Origin: an uncultured Eubacteriales bacterium
Lineage (GTDB): Bacteria > Bacillota > Clostridia > Christensenellales > UBA1242
Direction of reading: 5' to 3'
DNA length: 64,000 bases
NCBI GenBank assembly: GCA_900551855.1
Contig: URXM01000003.1
Location: 103,834 to 167,833 of the forward strand
Part shown: positions 8,239 through 16,519 of the stretch, one piece after another
Layout: every line of letters starts with the position of its first letter
Numbering within the stretch: position 1 is the first letter of the stretch
Notes under the pieces: model-generated
What the model was told of the DNA's origin: nothing
The model's database searches: none
The model's input: the letters and a program-made list of their open reading frames with translations, nothing else
Translations under genes and position numbers: made by a program

Positions 8239-8970
8239 ATGTCAGGACATTCAAAATGGCATAACATACAAGCCAAGAAGGGCAAAACTGATGCTGCTAG
8301 AGGCAAGGTTTTTACAAAGATAGGTAGAGAAATTGCAGTTTGCGTTAAAGCAGGTGGTCCTGACCCTAATGTAAACAGCAAATTGAAAGATATTATTGCC
8401 AAGGCAAAACAAAACAATATGCCAAGTGATAATATTGAAAGATCAATCAAAAAAGCATCAGGAGAACTTTCTGGTGTAAATTATGAAGCAACAACTTATG
8501 AAGGATATGGTGTTGGTGGATCTGCTGTTATTGTAGAATGCTTAACAGATAACAAAAACAGAACAGCAGGAGATGTTCGTCACGCTTTTGATAAACACGG
8601 CGGAAGTCTTGGTTCAACAAATTGCGTTTCATATCTTTTCAAGAGAAAAGGTGTGGTAGTTGTTACTGATTTCAGTGATGTTGACACTCTTATGCTTGAT
8701 GCAATTGAAGAAGGTGCAGTTGATGTTATTGAAGATGAAGATGCTGTTGAAATAATCACAGAACCAAATCAAGATGGAAAAATGAGAGAAGCTCTTGAAA
8801 AAAGAGGTTATAATGTTGTTTCTTCAGAAACCGCACTTGTTCCAGATTTGTATGTAGATTTGGATAAAGAGCAAGAAGGCAAATTCCAAAGAATGATTGA
8901 TGCTCTTGAAGATTTGGATGATGTTCAAGAAGTTTACCACAATGTAAATCTCTCAGAAGATGAAGAATAA
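8239..8970 (+). CDS. yebC: YebC/PmpR family protein
   Basis: A 243-residue YebC-family protein. The N-terminal MSGHSKWHNIQAKKGKTDAA and GRIGREI-type stretch, the IKKASGE motif and the acidic C-terminal (LEDLDDVQEVYHN) are unmistakable. The family was long called a DNA-binding regulator; recent work links some members to relief of ribosome stalling at proline-rich sites, so the precise role here is open. It stands directly before ruvCAB, the classic yebC-ruvC neighbourhood. It has its own promoter and a terminator behind it. Confidence 0.95.
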   Translation: MSGHSKWHNIQAKKGKTDAARGKVFTKIGREIAVCVKAGGPDPNVNSKLKDIIAKAKQNNMPSDNIERSIKKASGELSGVNYEATTYEGYGVGGSAVIVECLTDNKNRTAGDVRHAFDKHGGSLGSTNCVSYLFKRKGVVVVTDFSDVDTLMLDAIEEGAVDVIEDEDAVEIITEPNQDGKMREALEKRGYNVVSSETALVPDLYVDLDKEQEGKFQRMIDALEDLDDVQEVYHNVNLSEDEE

Positions 8971-9028
8971 TTAAACATAGTTTTTCTTCTCAAGACAGAT
9001 TTTTAAATTTGTTATAATACTGTAAATT

Positions 9029-9052
9029 AAGTAGGAGTGATCCTACTTTTTT
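9029..9052 (+). terminator. Intrinsic terminator after yebC
   Basis: Stem AAGTAGGA (9029-9036), loop GTGA, stem TCCTACTT (9041-9048) running into a T-rich tract. It lies 58 nt after the yebC stop. A TATAAT at 9013-9018 just upstream could be a promoter for a very short transcript but has only a weak -35. Confidence 0.75.
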
Positions 9053-9059
9053 ATTTACT

Positions 9060-9078
9060 TATAATCGTAGAGATTATA
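9060..9078. promoter_or_regulatory. Operator-like inverted repeat upstream of ruvC
   Basis: TATAATC (9060-9066) and GATTATA (9072-9078) form a perfect 7-bp inverted repeat with a 5-nt centre, ending 10 nt before the ruvC -35 box. It does not match the usual Bacillota LexA box. Function inferred from position only. Confidence 0.3.
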
Positions 9079-9088
9079 CCTTATTCAT

Positions 9089-9117
9089 TTGACAAAAACA
9101 GTCATTTTTATTAAAAT
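9089..9117 (+). promoter_or_regulatory. Promoter of ruvC, probably giving a leaderless mRNA
   Basis: TTGACA (9089-9094), 17-nt spacer, TAAAAT (9112-9117). The ruvC ATG starts 6 nt after the -10 box, where transcription would be expected to begin. No Shine-Dalgarno is present. Confidence 0.7.
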
Positions 9118-9123
9118 TAAACT

Positions 9124-9615
9124 ATGAGAATATTAGGAATTGACCCAGGTTATGGGATAGTTGGTTATGGTATAATTGACACTGACAGAAACAATGCTGT
9201 TGTAGATTATGGGGTTATTGAAACGCCAAAAGAAGAAGCTTTTCCTGTTAGATTGCAAAGAATTGATGAATCTTTGAGAGTTTTGTTTGAAACATACAAA
9301 CCAGATGAAGTGGCAATAGAAGAGTTGTTTTATTTTAAAAACCAAAAAACAGTAATTCAGGTTGCTCAAGCTAGGGGAGTGATAGTCCTTGCAAGTCAAA
9401 AGTATTGTGGCAGAACTTTTGAATATACACCAATTCAAATAAAGCAAGCGCTCACTGGAAATGGCAGAGCAGACAAACATCAAATGCAGTTTATGGTTAA
9501 AAGTGTGTTGGGGCTTGCATCAATTCCAAAACCTGATGATGCTGCCGATGCTTTGGCTGTTGCACTTTGCCATAGTCAAATAAATCCACGCTTAAATTTC
9601 AATATGATGCAATAA
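9124..9615 (+). CDS. ruvC: Crossover junction endodeoxyribonuclease RuvC
   Basis: RuvC, the RNase H-fold nuclease that cuts Holliday junctions held by RuvAB. The 163 residues show the catalytic acid in LGIDPGYGIVGYGI (D7), the glutamate in VAIEELFYFKN, and the C-terminal KPDDAADALAVALCH aspartates. Length is normal. It heads ruvC-ruvA-ruvB. There is no ribosome site; the start codon sits 6 nt after a good -10 box, so translation probably starts on a leaderless message. Confidence 0.95.
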   Translation: MRILGIDPGYGIVGYGIIDTDRNNAVVDYGVIETPKEEAFPVRLQRIDESLRVLFETYKPDEVAIEELFYFKNQKTVIQVAQARGVIVLASQKYCGRTFEYTPIQIKQALTGNGRADKHQMQFMVKSVLGLASIPKPDDAADALAVALCHSQINPRLNFNMMQ

Positions 9616-9628
9616 TTAAGGAGAAAAT

Positions 9629-10228
9629 ATGATTTCATTTTTGATTGGAACTATTGAAGAAAAACGAGAAAATCTTTTGGTGTTGAATGTAAATGGAGTT
9701 GGGTATGAACTTATAATTTCAAACAACACTTTAGCAAGTTTGCCTATTGAAGGTGAAACAACAAAAGTTTTGTCTTATCTTCAAGTAAGTGAAAACACAG
9801 GGGTATGTTTGTATGGCTTTGCCACTGCAGAAGAAAAAGCAATGTTTTTGAAACTGATAACTGTTTCAGGAATTGGTCCAAAAATGGCAATAACTATTTT
9901 GTCTGGGATGAAACTCTCTGATTTGGTGGTTGCAATAGTCAGCGGAGATTCAAACTTACTTTCAAAAATAAAAGGCTTAGGTAAGAAAAGTGCAGAAAGA
10001 ATTTGTCTTGAATTGAAAGATAAGATTTCTGCAACATCAATGAATGTTCAACAGTCTGACCTTCTTGACAGCAATTACAATGAAAATGCTTTGAACGATG
10101 CAGTTGAAACATTGATCAATTTGGGAGTAAACAAAAACGAAGCATACAGGCTTGCTAGAAGCAAAGCTACAGCAGATACAACTGCTGAGGAAATCATTTT
10201 GAAAGTTTTAAGAGAACTTGGAAGATAA
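9629..10228 (+). CDS. ruvA: Holliday junction helicase subunit RuvA
   Basis: RuvA, the tetrameric protein that binds Holliday junctions and recruits the RuvB motor. The 199 residues carry the N-terminal OB-fold (MISFLIGTIEEKRENLLVL), the tandem helix-hairpin-helix region (LITVSGIGPKMAITILSGM, then IKGLGKKSAERICLELKDK) and the C-terminal RuvB-binding domain (LINLGVNKNEAYRLA). AAGGAG lies upstream; it follows ruvC by 13 nt. Confidence 0.96.
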   Translation: MISFLIGTIEEKRENLLVLNVNGVGYELIISNNTLASLPIEGETTKVLSYLQVSENTGVCLYGFATAEEKAMFLKLITVSGIGPKMAITILSGMKLSDLVVAIVSGDSNLLSKIKGLGKKSAERICLELKDKISATSMNVQQSDLLDSNYNENALNDAVETLINLGVNKNEAYRLARSKATADTTAEEIILKVLRELGR

Positions 10229-10249
10229 GGGTAAATAATACAATATCTT

Positions 10250-10284
10250 GTGTGTTATGCAATTATAGTTATTGAATAATACAC
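10250..10284. repeat. TTGCATAATAC-type inverted repeat between ruvA and ruvB
   Basis: GTGTGTTATGCAA (10250-10262) faces TTGAATAATACAC (10272-10284) across 9 nt; the arms pair at 11 of 13 positions. It is a member of the dispersed intergenic repeat family described in the findings. Confidence 0.7.
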
Positions 10285-10311
10285 TAAATATAAAAAATAA
10301 AAGGTGTGTTT

Positions 10312-11322
10312 ATGGAAGATAGATTTATAACAAGCACAAAAAATTGGACTGATGCAGAGATAGAAAACTCTCTTAGACCAACAAAACTGTCAGAATATGT
10401 TGGGCAAGAGAAAGTTAAACAAAGTCTTGAAATTTATATCAAAGCCGCAAAATCAAGAAAAGATGCTTTGGATCATGTTCTTTTATACGGGCCTCCAGGA
10501 CTTGGAAAAACAACTCTTGCACATATCATTGCAAACGAATTGGGGTCTCAATTTAAGATTACTTCCGGACCTGCGATAGAACATGCAGCTGATTTGGCCG
10601 CTATTTTGACCAATTTAGGGAAAAACGATGTTTTGTTTATCGATGAAATTCATAGATTAAACAAAAGTGTAGAAGAGATCCTTTATCCTGCTATGGAAGA
10701 TTTTGCCTTGGATTTTATCGTTGGTAAAGGCCCTTCTGCAAAGAATATGAGATTAAAAATACAACCTTTTACTCTTATTGGCGCGACAACAAAGGCAGGA
10801 ATGCTTACAAGCCCATTGCGTGACAGATTTGGCGTTATTTGTAGATTGGAATTATATGAAGATGCAGAGTTGCAAGTCATCATCAAGCGTTCTGCAAAAA
10901 TTTTGAATATTGATATAGACGAACAAGCAAGTCTTGACATTGCAAAGCGTTCTAGGGGGACGCCTCGTATTGCAAACAGACTTTTGAAAAGAGTTAGAGA
11001 TTATGCTGAAGTTTTAGGGACTGGAAAAATAACAAAAGAAATTGCTGATAAAGCCCTTGCAAAAATGGAAATTGATGAATTGGGGCTTGATTTCATCGAT
11101 AGAAAAATCTTGGAAAGCATCATTTACAAATTTGGTGGTGGTCCTGTTGGACTTGACACACTTTCTGCCACAATCAGCGAAGATTCCAGCACAATTGAAG
11201 ATGTTTATGAGCCATACCTTCTTCAACTTGGTTTCATTGCGAGAACTCCTAGGGGAAGGGTTGCTCTTGAAAATGCCTACCATCATTTAGGTATTGAATA
11301 TACAGAAAATAAAGGACACTAA
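10312..11322 (+). CDS. ruvB: Holliday junction helicase motor RuvB
   Basis: RuvB, the AAA+ hexameric motor of branch migration. The 336 residues contain Walker A (YGPPGLGKTTLAHIIA), Walker B (VLFIDEIHRL), the sensor region (LIGATTKAGMLTSPLRDRFG), the arginine finger region and a C-terminal winged helix (GGGPVGLDTLSATISEDSSTIE, RTPRGRVA). The ATG at 10312 after AAAAGGTG is preferred over a GTG two codons earlier. A 77-nt spacer with an inverted repeat separates it from ruvA. Confidence 0.97.
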   Translation: MEDRFITSTKNWTDAEIENSLRPTKLSEYVGQEKVKQSLEIYIKAAKSRKDALDHVLLYGPPGLGKTTLAHIIANELGSQFKITSGPAIEHAADLAAILTNLGKNDVLFIDEIHRLNKSVEEILYPAMEDFALDFIVGKGPSAKNMRLKIQPFTLIGATTKAGMLTSPLRDRFGVICRLELYEDAELQVIIKRSAKILNIDIDEQASLDIAKRSRGTPRIANRLLKRVRDYAEVLGTGKITKEIADKALAKMEIDELGLDFIDRKILESIIYKFGGGPVGLDTLSATISEDSSTIEDVYEPYLLQLGFIARTPRGRVALENAYHHLGIEYTENKGH

Positions 11323-11323
11323 A

Positions 11324-12367
11324 ATGCAAAGAGAATTATTAAGAAGCACTTATTATTATAATTTACCAGAAGAACAAATTGCTCAAACACCTATAGAGCC
11401 TAGAGATCATTCTAGACTTTTGTGTTATAACAGAAAAACAGGGAAAATTGAGCATAAACATTTTTATGATATAATTGATTTTTTAAAGCCAGGCGATGTC
11501 TTGGTCGTAAACAACAGCAAAGTTTTGCCTGCAAGGTTGTTTGGATATAAGGCAAAAACAGGTGCAAAAATTGAGATTTTGCTTCAAAAGAGAATTGATC
11601 TGAAAAATTGGGAAGTTATTGCAAGACCTCAAAAAAGACTTGATGTAGGCACAGAAATTGTTTTCAATGAAAATATCAAATGTGTTGTCACAAAAATGGG
11701 TGATTATGGTTCTTGTGAAGTGAGATTTGATTATGCAGACAACAAAACTTTTGAAGAACATTTGATGGAAATTGGGACTATGCCTCTTCCACCTTATATA
11801 AAAGAAAAACTGAAAAATCAAAATCGCTATCAAACAGTTTACGCAAAAGTAGATGGCTCAAGTGCCGCTCCAACAGCCGGACTTCATTTCACAAAAGAAC
11901 TGCTTGAGAGAATTAAAGAAAAGGGTGTTGAAGTTTTGGAAGTTTTGCTTCATGTTGGGCTTGGTACTTTTAGACCGGTAAAAGAAGACAACATTCAAAA
12001 TCACGAAATGCACAGTGAATATTTTGAGATCTCTCAAGAAGTTGCAGACAAGGTTAACAAAGCAAAAAGAGAAGGAAGAAGAATTATTGCTGTTGGCACA
12101 ACATCAATCAGAGTTCTTGAAAGTGGAACAGATGAAAATGGACTTTTACAACCACAGAAAAGAGAAACAAAGATATTTATTTATCCTCCATACAAATTTA
12201 AGATGGTTGATGCTTTGATAACAAATTTTCATTTGCCAGAAAGCACTCTTATTATGCTTATTGCGGCATTTATAGGTGACATTGACAAAACTCTTGATTT
12301 ATATAATTTGGCTGTTGCAGAAAAATATAGATTTTTCAGTTTTGGCGATGCAATGTTTATTGAATAA
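11324..12367 (+). CDS. queA: tRNA preQ1(34) S-adenosylmethionine ribosyltransferase-isomerase
   Basis: QueA, which moves the ribosyl group of SAM to preQ1 in tRNA wobble position 34 to make epoxyqueuosine. The 347 residues show YYYNLPEEQIAQTPIEPRDHSRLL at the N-terminus, LVVNNSKVLPARLFG, SAAPTAGLHFTKELL, and the C-terminal NFHLPESTLIMLIAAF. The ATG at 11324 fits the family start; an upstream in-frame start lies in ruvB. It is one nucleotide after the ruvB stop and precedes tgt, the usual ruvB-queA-tgt order. Confidence 0.96.
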   Translation: MQRELLRSTYYYNLPEEQIAQTPIEPRDHSRLLCYNRKTGKIEHKHFYDIIDFLKPGDVLVVNNSKVLPARLFGYKAKTGAKIEILLQKRIDLKNWEVIARPQKRLDVGTEIVFNENIKCVVTKMGDYGSCEVRFDYADNKTFEEHLMEIGTMPLPPYIKEKLKNQNRYQTVYAKVDGSSAAPTAGLHFTKELLERIKEKGVEVLEVLLHVGLGTFRPVKEDNIQNHEMHSEYFEISQEVADKVNKAKREGRRIIAVGTTSIRVLESGTDENGLLQPQKRETKIFIYPPYKFKMVDALITNFHLPESTLIMLIAAFIGDIDKTLDLYNLAVAEKYRFFSFGDAMFIE

Positions 12368-12418
12368 TATAATAAAACAATAATTTATTAAGAATTTAGA
12401 AACAAGGATATTTATTGT

Positions 12419-13549
12419 ATGCAAGATGTAAATTTTAGTTATGAAATAATAAAAGAATGTCCTAAAACAGGTGCTAGGGCAGGCATTTTACACACTCCAA
12501 GAGGAGATATAAAAACACCAGTGTTTATGCCTGTTGGCACACAAGGCACTGTAAAAGGCTTAAGACCAGAAGACTTAAATGAGATGGGTGCACAAATTAT
12601 ATTGTCAAACACCTACCATCTTTTTTTGCGTCCAGGACAAGACATTGTAGAAAAAGCAGGTGGATTGCATAAGTTTATGAATTGGCAAAAACCTATTTTG
12701 ACGGATAGTGGTGGCTTCCAAGTTTTCTCATTGTCAGATTTAAGAAAAGTTTCAGAGAAAGGGGTTGAATTTCGTTCTCATTTGAGCGGAGAGAAGTTTT
12801 TGATGACACCAGAACTTTGTATGCAAATTCAACTTGCTCTTGACAGTGATATAAATATGGCACTTGATCAATGCACAGAGGCTGGTGCGACTTATGCAGA
12901 GGCAGAAAGCGCTGCAAAACTGAGTAAACTTTGGCTTGAAAGATGTTATGAAGAGCATAAGGGCGGAAATCATGTTCTTTTCCCTATTGTTCAAGGTAAT
13001 ATGTATAAAGATTTGCGTGCAAAGTGTGTTGACTATTGTAAACCATTTGCAAAGTGCGGAATTGCTATTGGCGGACTTTCTGTTGGAGAAGAAAAAAGTG
13101 TTATGTATGATATGCTAGACTTTTTAAATCCAATTTTGCCACACGATATGCCAAGATACTTAATGGGCGTAGGCAGTCCAGATTGTTTGCTTGAAGGTTA
13201 TGCTAGGGGAGTTGATATGATGGATTGTGTGTTGCCAACAAGAATAGCAAGAAATGGAACAGCTTTCTCAAGCACAGGAAAAATGATAATCAAAAACTCT
13301 TCATATAAAGAAGATTTCAGACCTATTGAAGAAGGATGTGATTGTTATGCTTGCAAGCACTTTTCAAGAGCATATATAAGACACTTGATAAATGCTGGAG
13401 AAATGTTGGGAGCGGAACTATTATCAATCCATAATTTGAGATTTTTAATTCGTCTTGCTGAAAAATCTCGAGAAGCAATATTAGGAGATTATTTTGCAGA
13501 GTTTAAGGATGATTTCTTAAGAAAGTATAAAATCACTTCTGCATTCTAA
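12419..13549 (+). CDS. tgt: tRNA-guanine(34) transglycosylase
   Basis: Tgt exchanges guanine 34 for preQ1 in queuosine tRNAs. The 376-residue TIM barrel shows TPVFMPVGTQGTVKGL, the catalytic-base region ILTDSGGFQVFSLSDLRKV, the substrate strand VGEEKSVMYDML, the nucleophile region GVDMMDCVLPTRIARNG and the zinc site (C-x-C-x2-C with a downstream His, CDCYACKHFSRAYIRHL). It works on the same tRNA as QueA just upstream. AAGGA lies about 11 nt before the ATG. Confidence 0.97.
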   Translation: MQDVNFSYEIIKECPKTGARAGILHTPRGDIKTPVFMPVGTQGTVKGLRPEDLNEMGAQIILSNTYHLFLRPGQDIVEKAGGLHKFMNWQKPILTDSGGFQVFSLSDLRKVSEKGVEFRSHLSGEKFLMTPELCMQIQLALDSDINMALDQCTEAGATYAEAESAAKLSKLWLERCYEEHKGGNHVLFPIVQGNMYKDLRAKCVDYCKPFAKCGIAIGGLSVGEEKSVMYDMLDFLNPILPHDMPRYLMGVGSPDCLLEGYARGVDMMDCVLPTRIARNGTAFSSTGKMIIKNSSYKEDFRPIEEGCDCYACKHFSRAYIRHLINAGEMLGAELLSIHNLRFLIRLAEKSREAILGDYFAEFKDDFLRKYKITSAF

Positions 13550-13575
13550 TAATTATGGGAGGATGGTAGTTTATT

Positions 13576-14199
13576 ATGAAAATAAATAATAAAATATATT
13601 ATCATATAGCTACTAATGGGCACTTCAAAGTAGGGGATAAACTTCATTTTGAAAATGAATTAAATGGACAATCAAGAATTTTTGATTTTGATTTTACAAA
13701 CAATGGCACACCATTATATAAATTGGCATTCGACAGTTCAAAGAAAGGAATATTCAAAGATAAAAAGCTTATGTTTGAATTGTCGAAAGCTTTATCCAAT
13801 TATGATTTGTTTATGAGAGAAACAGCTCTTGAAGAAGTAAGGAAAGAAAAATTTCCCGATCTTCCATCTAGATTTCATTGTATGTTTTTGACAGAAACCA
13901 AAGAAGATATGTTAAGAGCTTTTAACAAATATAAAACAATGAAAAACTCAAATAAATATTTTAAGACACTTTCAATAAGAAATAAAAATGACACATATCA
14001 AGCTTTAGCTGTAAAGCTAAATGGAACTGCATTTTTTGTTAAAGACTGTTCCATAAGTAGAGAAGGGGTTTCTTATAATGAATACAAGAAAAAAGCAGTG
14101 GAATTTTGGAGTCAAAATCAAAAATCCAAAAACAAAACTAAAGAAATCCTTTTTATAGGCGATGCAGAGATTGTTGAAGTGATTGATGAAGTAAAGTAA
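13576..14199 (+). CDS. DUF2441-like hypothetical protein
   Basis: A 207-residue soluble protein of unknown function, resembling the DUF2441 family. Recognised parts are YYHIATNGHFKVGDKLHF at the N-terminus, and EEVRKEKFPDLPSR followed by CMFLTE in the middle. The H-x-T near the start with a later LPSR and glutamate recalls ADP-ribosyltransferase-like folds, but this is only a visual analogy. No signal peptide or membrane segment. AGGAGG-like site (GGGAGGATGG) 12 nt upstream. It follows tgt and is the last gene before a long repeat-bearing convergent spacer. Confidence 0.55.
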   Translation: MKINNKIYYHIATNGHFKVGDKLHFENELNGQSRIFDFDFTNNGTPLYKLAFDSSKKGIFKDKKLMFELSKALSNYDLFMRETALEEVRKEKFPDLPSRFHCMFLTETKEDMLRAFNKYKTMKNSNKYFKTLSIRNKNDTYQALAVKLNGTAFFVKDCSISREGVSYNEYKKKAVEFWSQNQKSKNKTKEILFIGDAEIVEVIDEVK

Positions 14200-14245
14200 A
14201 ATCCATTTAAAACTTCAGGAGTAAATCAAAAATATAGAATTTTTA

Positions 14246-14353
14246 TTGCATAATACCGAGCATTATCTCTTCGCAAAACACAAGTTTTGCGAAGAGATAG
14301 GCTGTATTTTGAGTATTATGCAATTTTTAATAACTAAATATTGTATTATGCAA
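14246..14353. repeat. Cluster of TTGCATAATAC repeats around a strong hairpin
   Basis: TTGCATAATAC (14246-14256) and its exact inverse GTATTATGCAA (14313-14323) flank a perfect 15-bp hairpin with a 4-nt loop (14265-14279 with 14284-14298). A second GTATTATGCAA follows at 14343-14353, and two further TTGCATAATA copies are at 14409-14419 and 14443-14452. The spacer from 14200 to 14476 contains no gene. The hairpin has no T-tract, so it is not a standard terminator. Confidence 0.75.
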
Positions 14354-14428
14354 TAATTTAACAAATTTCAATTTTTCTATAAACTTTATCATTTTGTTTT
14401 TTCAATTTTTGCATAATACCAACAAAAA

Positions 14429-14462
14429 AACATCTATTGTTTTTGCATAATAGATGTTTTTT
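14429..14462. terminator. Bidirectional terminator between DUF2441-like gene and iscU
   Basis: AACATCTATT (14429-14438) pairs with AATAGATGTT (14449-14458). A-tract before and T-tract after allow it to act on both converging transcripts. Its loop and right arm contain a TTGCATAATA repeat copy. Confidence 0.75.
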
Positions 14463-14476
14463 ATTTTTGTTTTATT

Positions 14477-14917
14477 TTATTCTTCATCTGAATTTATTTC
14501 AGCTTTTTTCTTTGTTTTTCTGATTTCTGCCTTTGTTTCTTTCTCTTTTTTCTTATAGAAATCTTCTACAGCGGCTCTAATTGACTCTTCAGCCAACATA
14601 GAACAATACATTTTTTGAGGTGGAAGTTCTCCTAAAATGTTTAAAATGTCTTTGTTTGAAACTTTAAGAGCATCATCAATTGATTTTCCTTTAACTAAAT
14701 CACAAGCTATATCAGAAGCAGCGATTGCAGCGCAACATCCAAAAGTTTTAAATCTTGCGTTTTCAACAATACCATTGTCATTGATTTTGAGATACATTTT
14801 TATAATATCACCACAGCTGGTTGTGCTTCCAACTTGTCCAATTGCATTGGCACCATGCATTCCTCCAGCATTTCGAGGATTTTGAAACCTATCTAAAACT
14901 GTTTTTGTGTAATTCAT
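14477..14917 (-). CDS. iscU: IscU/NifU-type Fe-S cluster scaffold
   Basis: A 146-residue IscU-like scaffold on which Fe-S clusters are assembled from sulfur given by the cysteine desulfurase. The three cluster cysteines are C35 (SCGD), C61 (FGCCAAIAASD, with C62 adjacent) and C105 (MYCSMLAEESI). D37 in SCGD is also conserved. A charged lysine/glutamate-rich tail of about 25 residues extends past the core. It starts 3 nt after iscS and shares its promoter. This two-gene iscS-iscU arrangement is typical of Clostridia without the full isc operon. Confidence 0.92.
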   Translation of the reverse strand: MNYTKTVLDRFQNPRNAGGMHGANAIGQVGSTTSCGDIIKMYLKINDNGIVENARFKTFGCCAAIAASDIACDLVKGKSIDDALKVSNKDILNILGELPPQKMYCSMLAEESIRAAVEDFYKKKEKETKAEIRKTKKKAEINSDEE

Positions 14918-14920
14918 AAA

Positions 14921-16096
14921 TTAAATCCTCCCTGCTTGAATTGGTGAAATTGCCCTAAGTTTTGTGACAACCTTTTCAATTTCATCTACAACATAATCAA
15001 CATCTGATTTTGAAATGTTTGTTCCAAAAGAAATTCTAATTGATCCTTGAGCAATATCATCTGGAATTCCCATAGCTTTCAACACATGAGAAGGTAAAAG
15101 TGATTTAGAAGTACAAGCTGAAGAAGTAGAAACAGCAATTCCTGCAAGGTCAAGAAGCATCAAAATTGATTCTCCTTCAATTCCGTAGAAAGAAATGTTT
15201 AAAATAGCGTTAGATTTTTGATGTGGATGACCATTTACTTGGAAAAATTGAACCTTTTCTGACAATTTTTCAAGGAAATATTCTCTGATCATCTTCAATT
15301 TTTTATTGTTTATAATATAGTTTTTGGTTGCAATTTCAATTGCCTTTCCAAATCCAGCAATACCAGCAACGTTTTCTGTCCCGGCACGCTTTCCTCTTTC
15401 TTGGTTGTTTCCACCAAAAGTGATAGGATCTATTCTTACACCATTTTTTACATACAAAGCACCAACGCCCTTAGGTCCGTGAATTTTGTGAGAAGACATA
15501 GAAAGCAAATCAATTTCCATATCTTGAACATCCATTTTTACATTTCCAATGGCTTGAACTGCATCTGTATGGAACAAAATGCCATAATCATGAGCAATCT
15601 TTGCTATTGCTTTAATGTTTTGAATTGTTCCAACTTCATTGTTTACAGACATAATTGAAATCAATGTAGTGTCTTTTCTTATTGCGTGCAAAAGTTCTGG
15701 AAGCTTTACAAGACCAGTGCTGTCAACAGGCAAATAAGTGACTTCATATCCTTCTTTTTCAAGTTGTTCACAAGCATGTAAAACAGCGTGATGTTCGATT
15801 TGACTTGTAATAATGTGTTTTCCTTTTTGAGCATAAGCGTGAGCAACACCAATAATTGCCCAATTGTCAGCTTCTGTTCCGCCACTTGTAAAATATATCT
15901 CGTTTGCTTTACTTGCGTTTATAGCCTCTTTAACTCTGTCTCTTGCCCTATCAACAATAGCCATAGCTTCTCTACCAAAACTGTGAATAGAACCAGCATT
16001 GCCATAGATAGTGTTAAAGCAAGGCAACATTTCGTTTAAAACTTCATTAGAAACATAAGTTGTTGAAGCGTTGTCCAAATAAATTTTTCTTTCCAT
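14921..16096 (-). CDS. iscS: Cysteine desulfurase IscS/NifS
   Basis: PLP-dependent cysteine desulfurase that supplies sulfur to IscU. The 391 residues start ERKIYLDNASTTYVS. The PLP lysine is in SMSSHKIHGPKGVGALYV, and the mobile catalytic cysteine is in VSTSSACTSKSLLPSHVL. GTENVAGIAGF is also present. ATG 16096 is preferred over a TTG two codons upstream; AAAGGAA precedes it. A consensus promoter lies 22 nt upstream. A second desulfurase next to thiI (41204-42325) probably serves tRNA thiolation, leaving this one for Fe-S clusters. Confidence 0.95.
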   Translation of the reverse strand: MERKIYLDNASTTYVSNEVLNEMLPCFNTIYGNAGSIHSFGREAMAIVDRARDRVKEAINASKANEIYFTSGGTEADNWAIIGVAHAYAQKGKHIITSQIEHHAVLHACEQLEKEGYEVTYLPVDSTGLVKLPELLHAIRKDTTLISIMSVNNEVGTIQNIKAIAKIAHDYGILFHTDAVQAIGNVKMDVQDMEIDLLSMSSHKIHGPKGVGALYVKNGVRIDPITFGGNNQERGKRAGTENVAGIAGFGKAIEIATKNYIINNKKLKMIREYFLEKLSEKVQFFQVNGHPHQKSNAILNISFYGIEGESILMLLDLAGIAVSTSSACTSKSLLPSHVLKAMGIPDDIAQGSIRISFGTNISKSDVDYVVDEIEKVVTKLRAISPIQAGRI

Positions 16097-16118
16097 AAAC
16101 AATTCCTTTTATGTAATA

Positions 16119-16147
16119 ATTTTAACACCAACAAAAAAGATTGTCAA
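16119..16147 (-). promoter_or_regulatory. Promoter of iscS-iscU
   Basis: On the minus strand TTGACA (16142-16147), 17-nt spacer, TAAAAT (16119-16124). No obvious IscR or Rrf2 palindrome was recognised around it. Confidence 0.7.
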
Positions 16148-16197
16148 TAGGCAAATTCTAAAAACAACCCATTAAACAACCTAAAAGACCTTACAAA

Positions 16198-16506
16198 TTA
16201 AAGGTATTTTTTTATTGTAGCAACAACATCGTCAAACATCCAAAGTCCGATGTGTTTTTCTTTGATTTGACCATCTACAAAGATGTAAAGAGTAGGAATG
16301 CTCATAATTCCAAAACTTCTAGCCAAATTTTCATTTTCGTCAACATCAACCTTGTAAATTTTTACAGAATCGCCTAATTCTGCTTGAACATTTTCAAGAA
16401 TAGGTCCCATCATACGGCAAGGTCCGCACCAAGTAGCAAAAAAGTCTACCAATACGACACCACTTTTAGTTTTTTCTTCGAAATTCTTTTCTGTAATAAG
16501 TTCCAT
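16198..16506 (-). CDS. trxA: Thioredoxin
   Basis: Thioredoxin of 102 residues, a general cytoplasmic disulfide reductant. The active site is WCGPC (VDFFATWCGPCRMMGPIL), with the cis-proline in SIPTLYIFVDG. No signal peptide. It has AAAAGGAGAA upstream and lies 13 nt after tcdA, probably in the same transcript. No thioredoxin reductase is in the window. Confidence 0.95.
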   Translation of the reverse strand: MELITEKNFEEKTKSGVVLVDFFATWCGPCRMMGPILENVQAELGDSVKIYKVDVDENENLARSFGIMSIPTLYIFVDGQIKEKHIGLWMFDDVVATIKKYL

Positions 16507-16519
16507 AGATTTTCTCCTT

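Noticed and set aside
14265..14298. The 15-bp hairpin as a standard intrinsic terminator
   Set aside because: No T-tract follows on either strand; a proper bidirectional terminator lies further on at 14429-14462.
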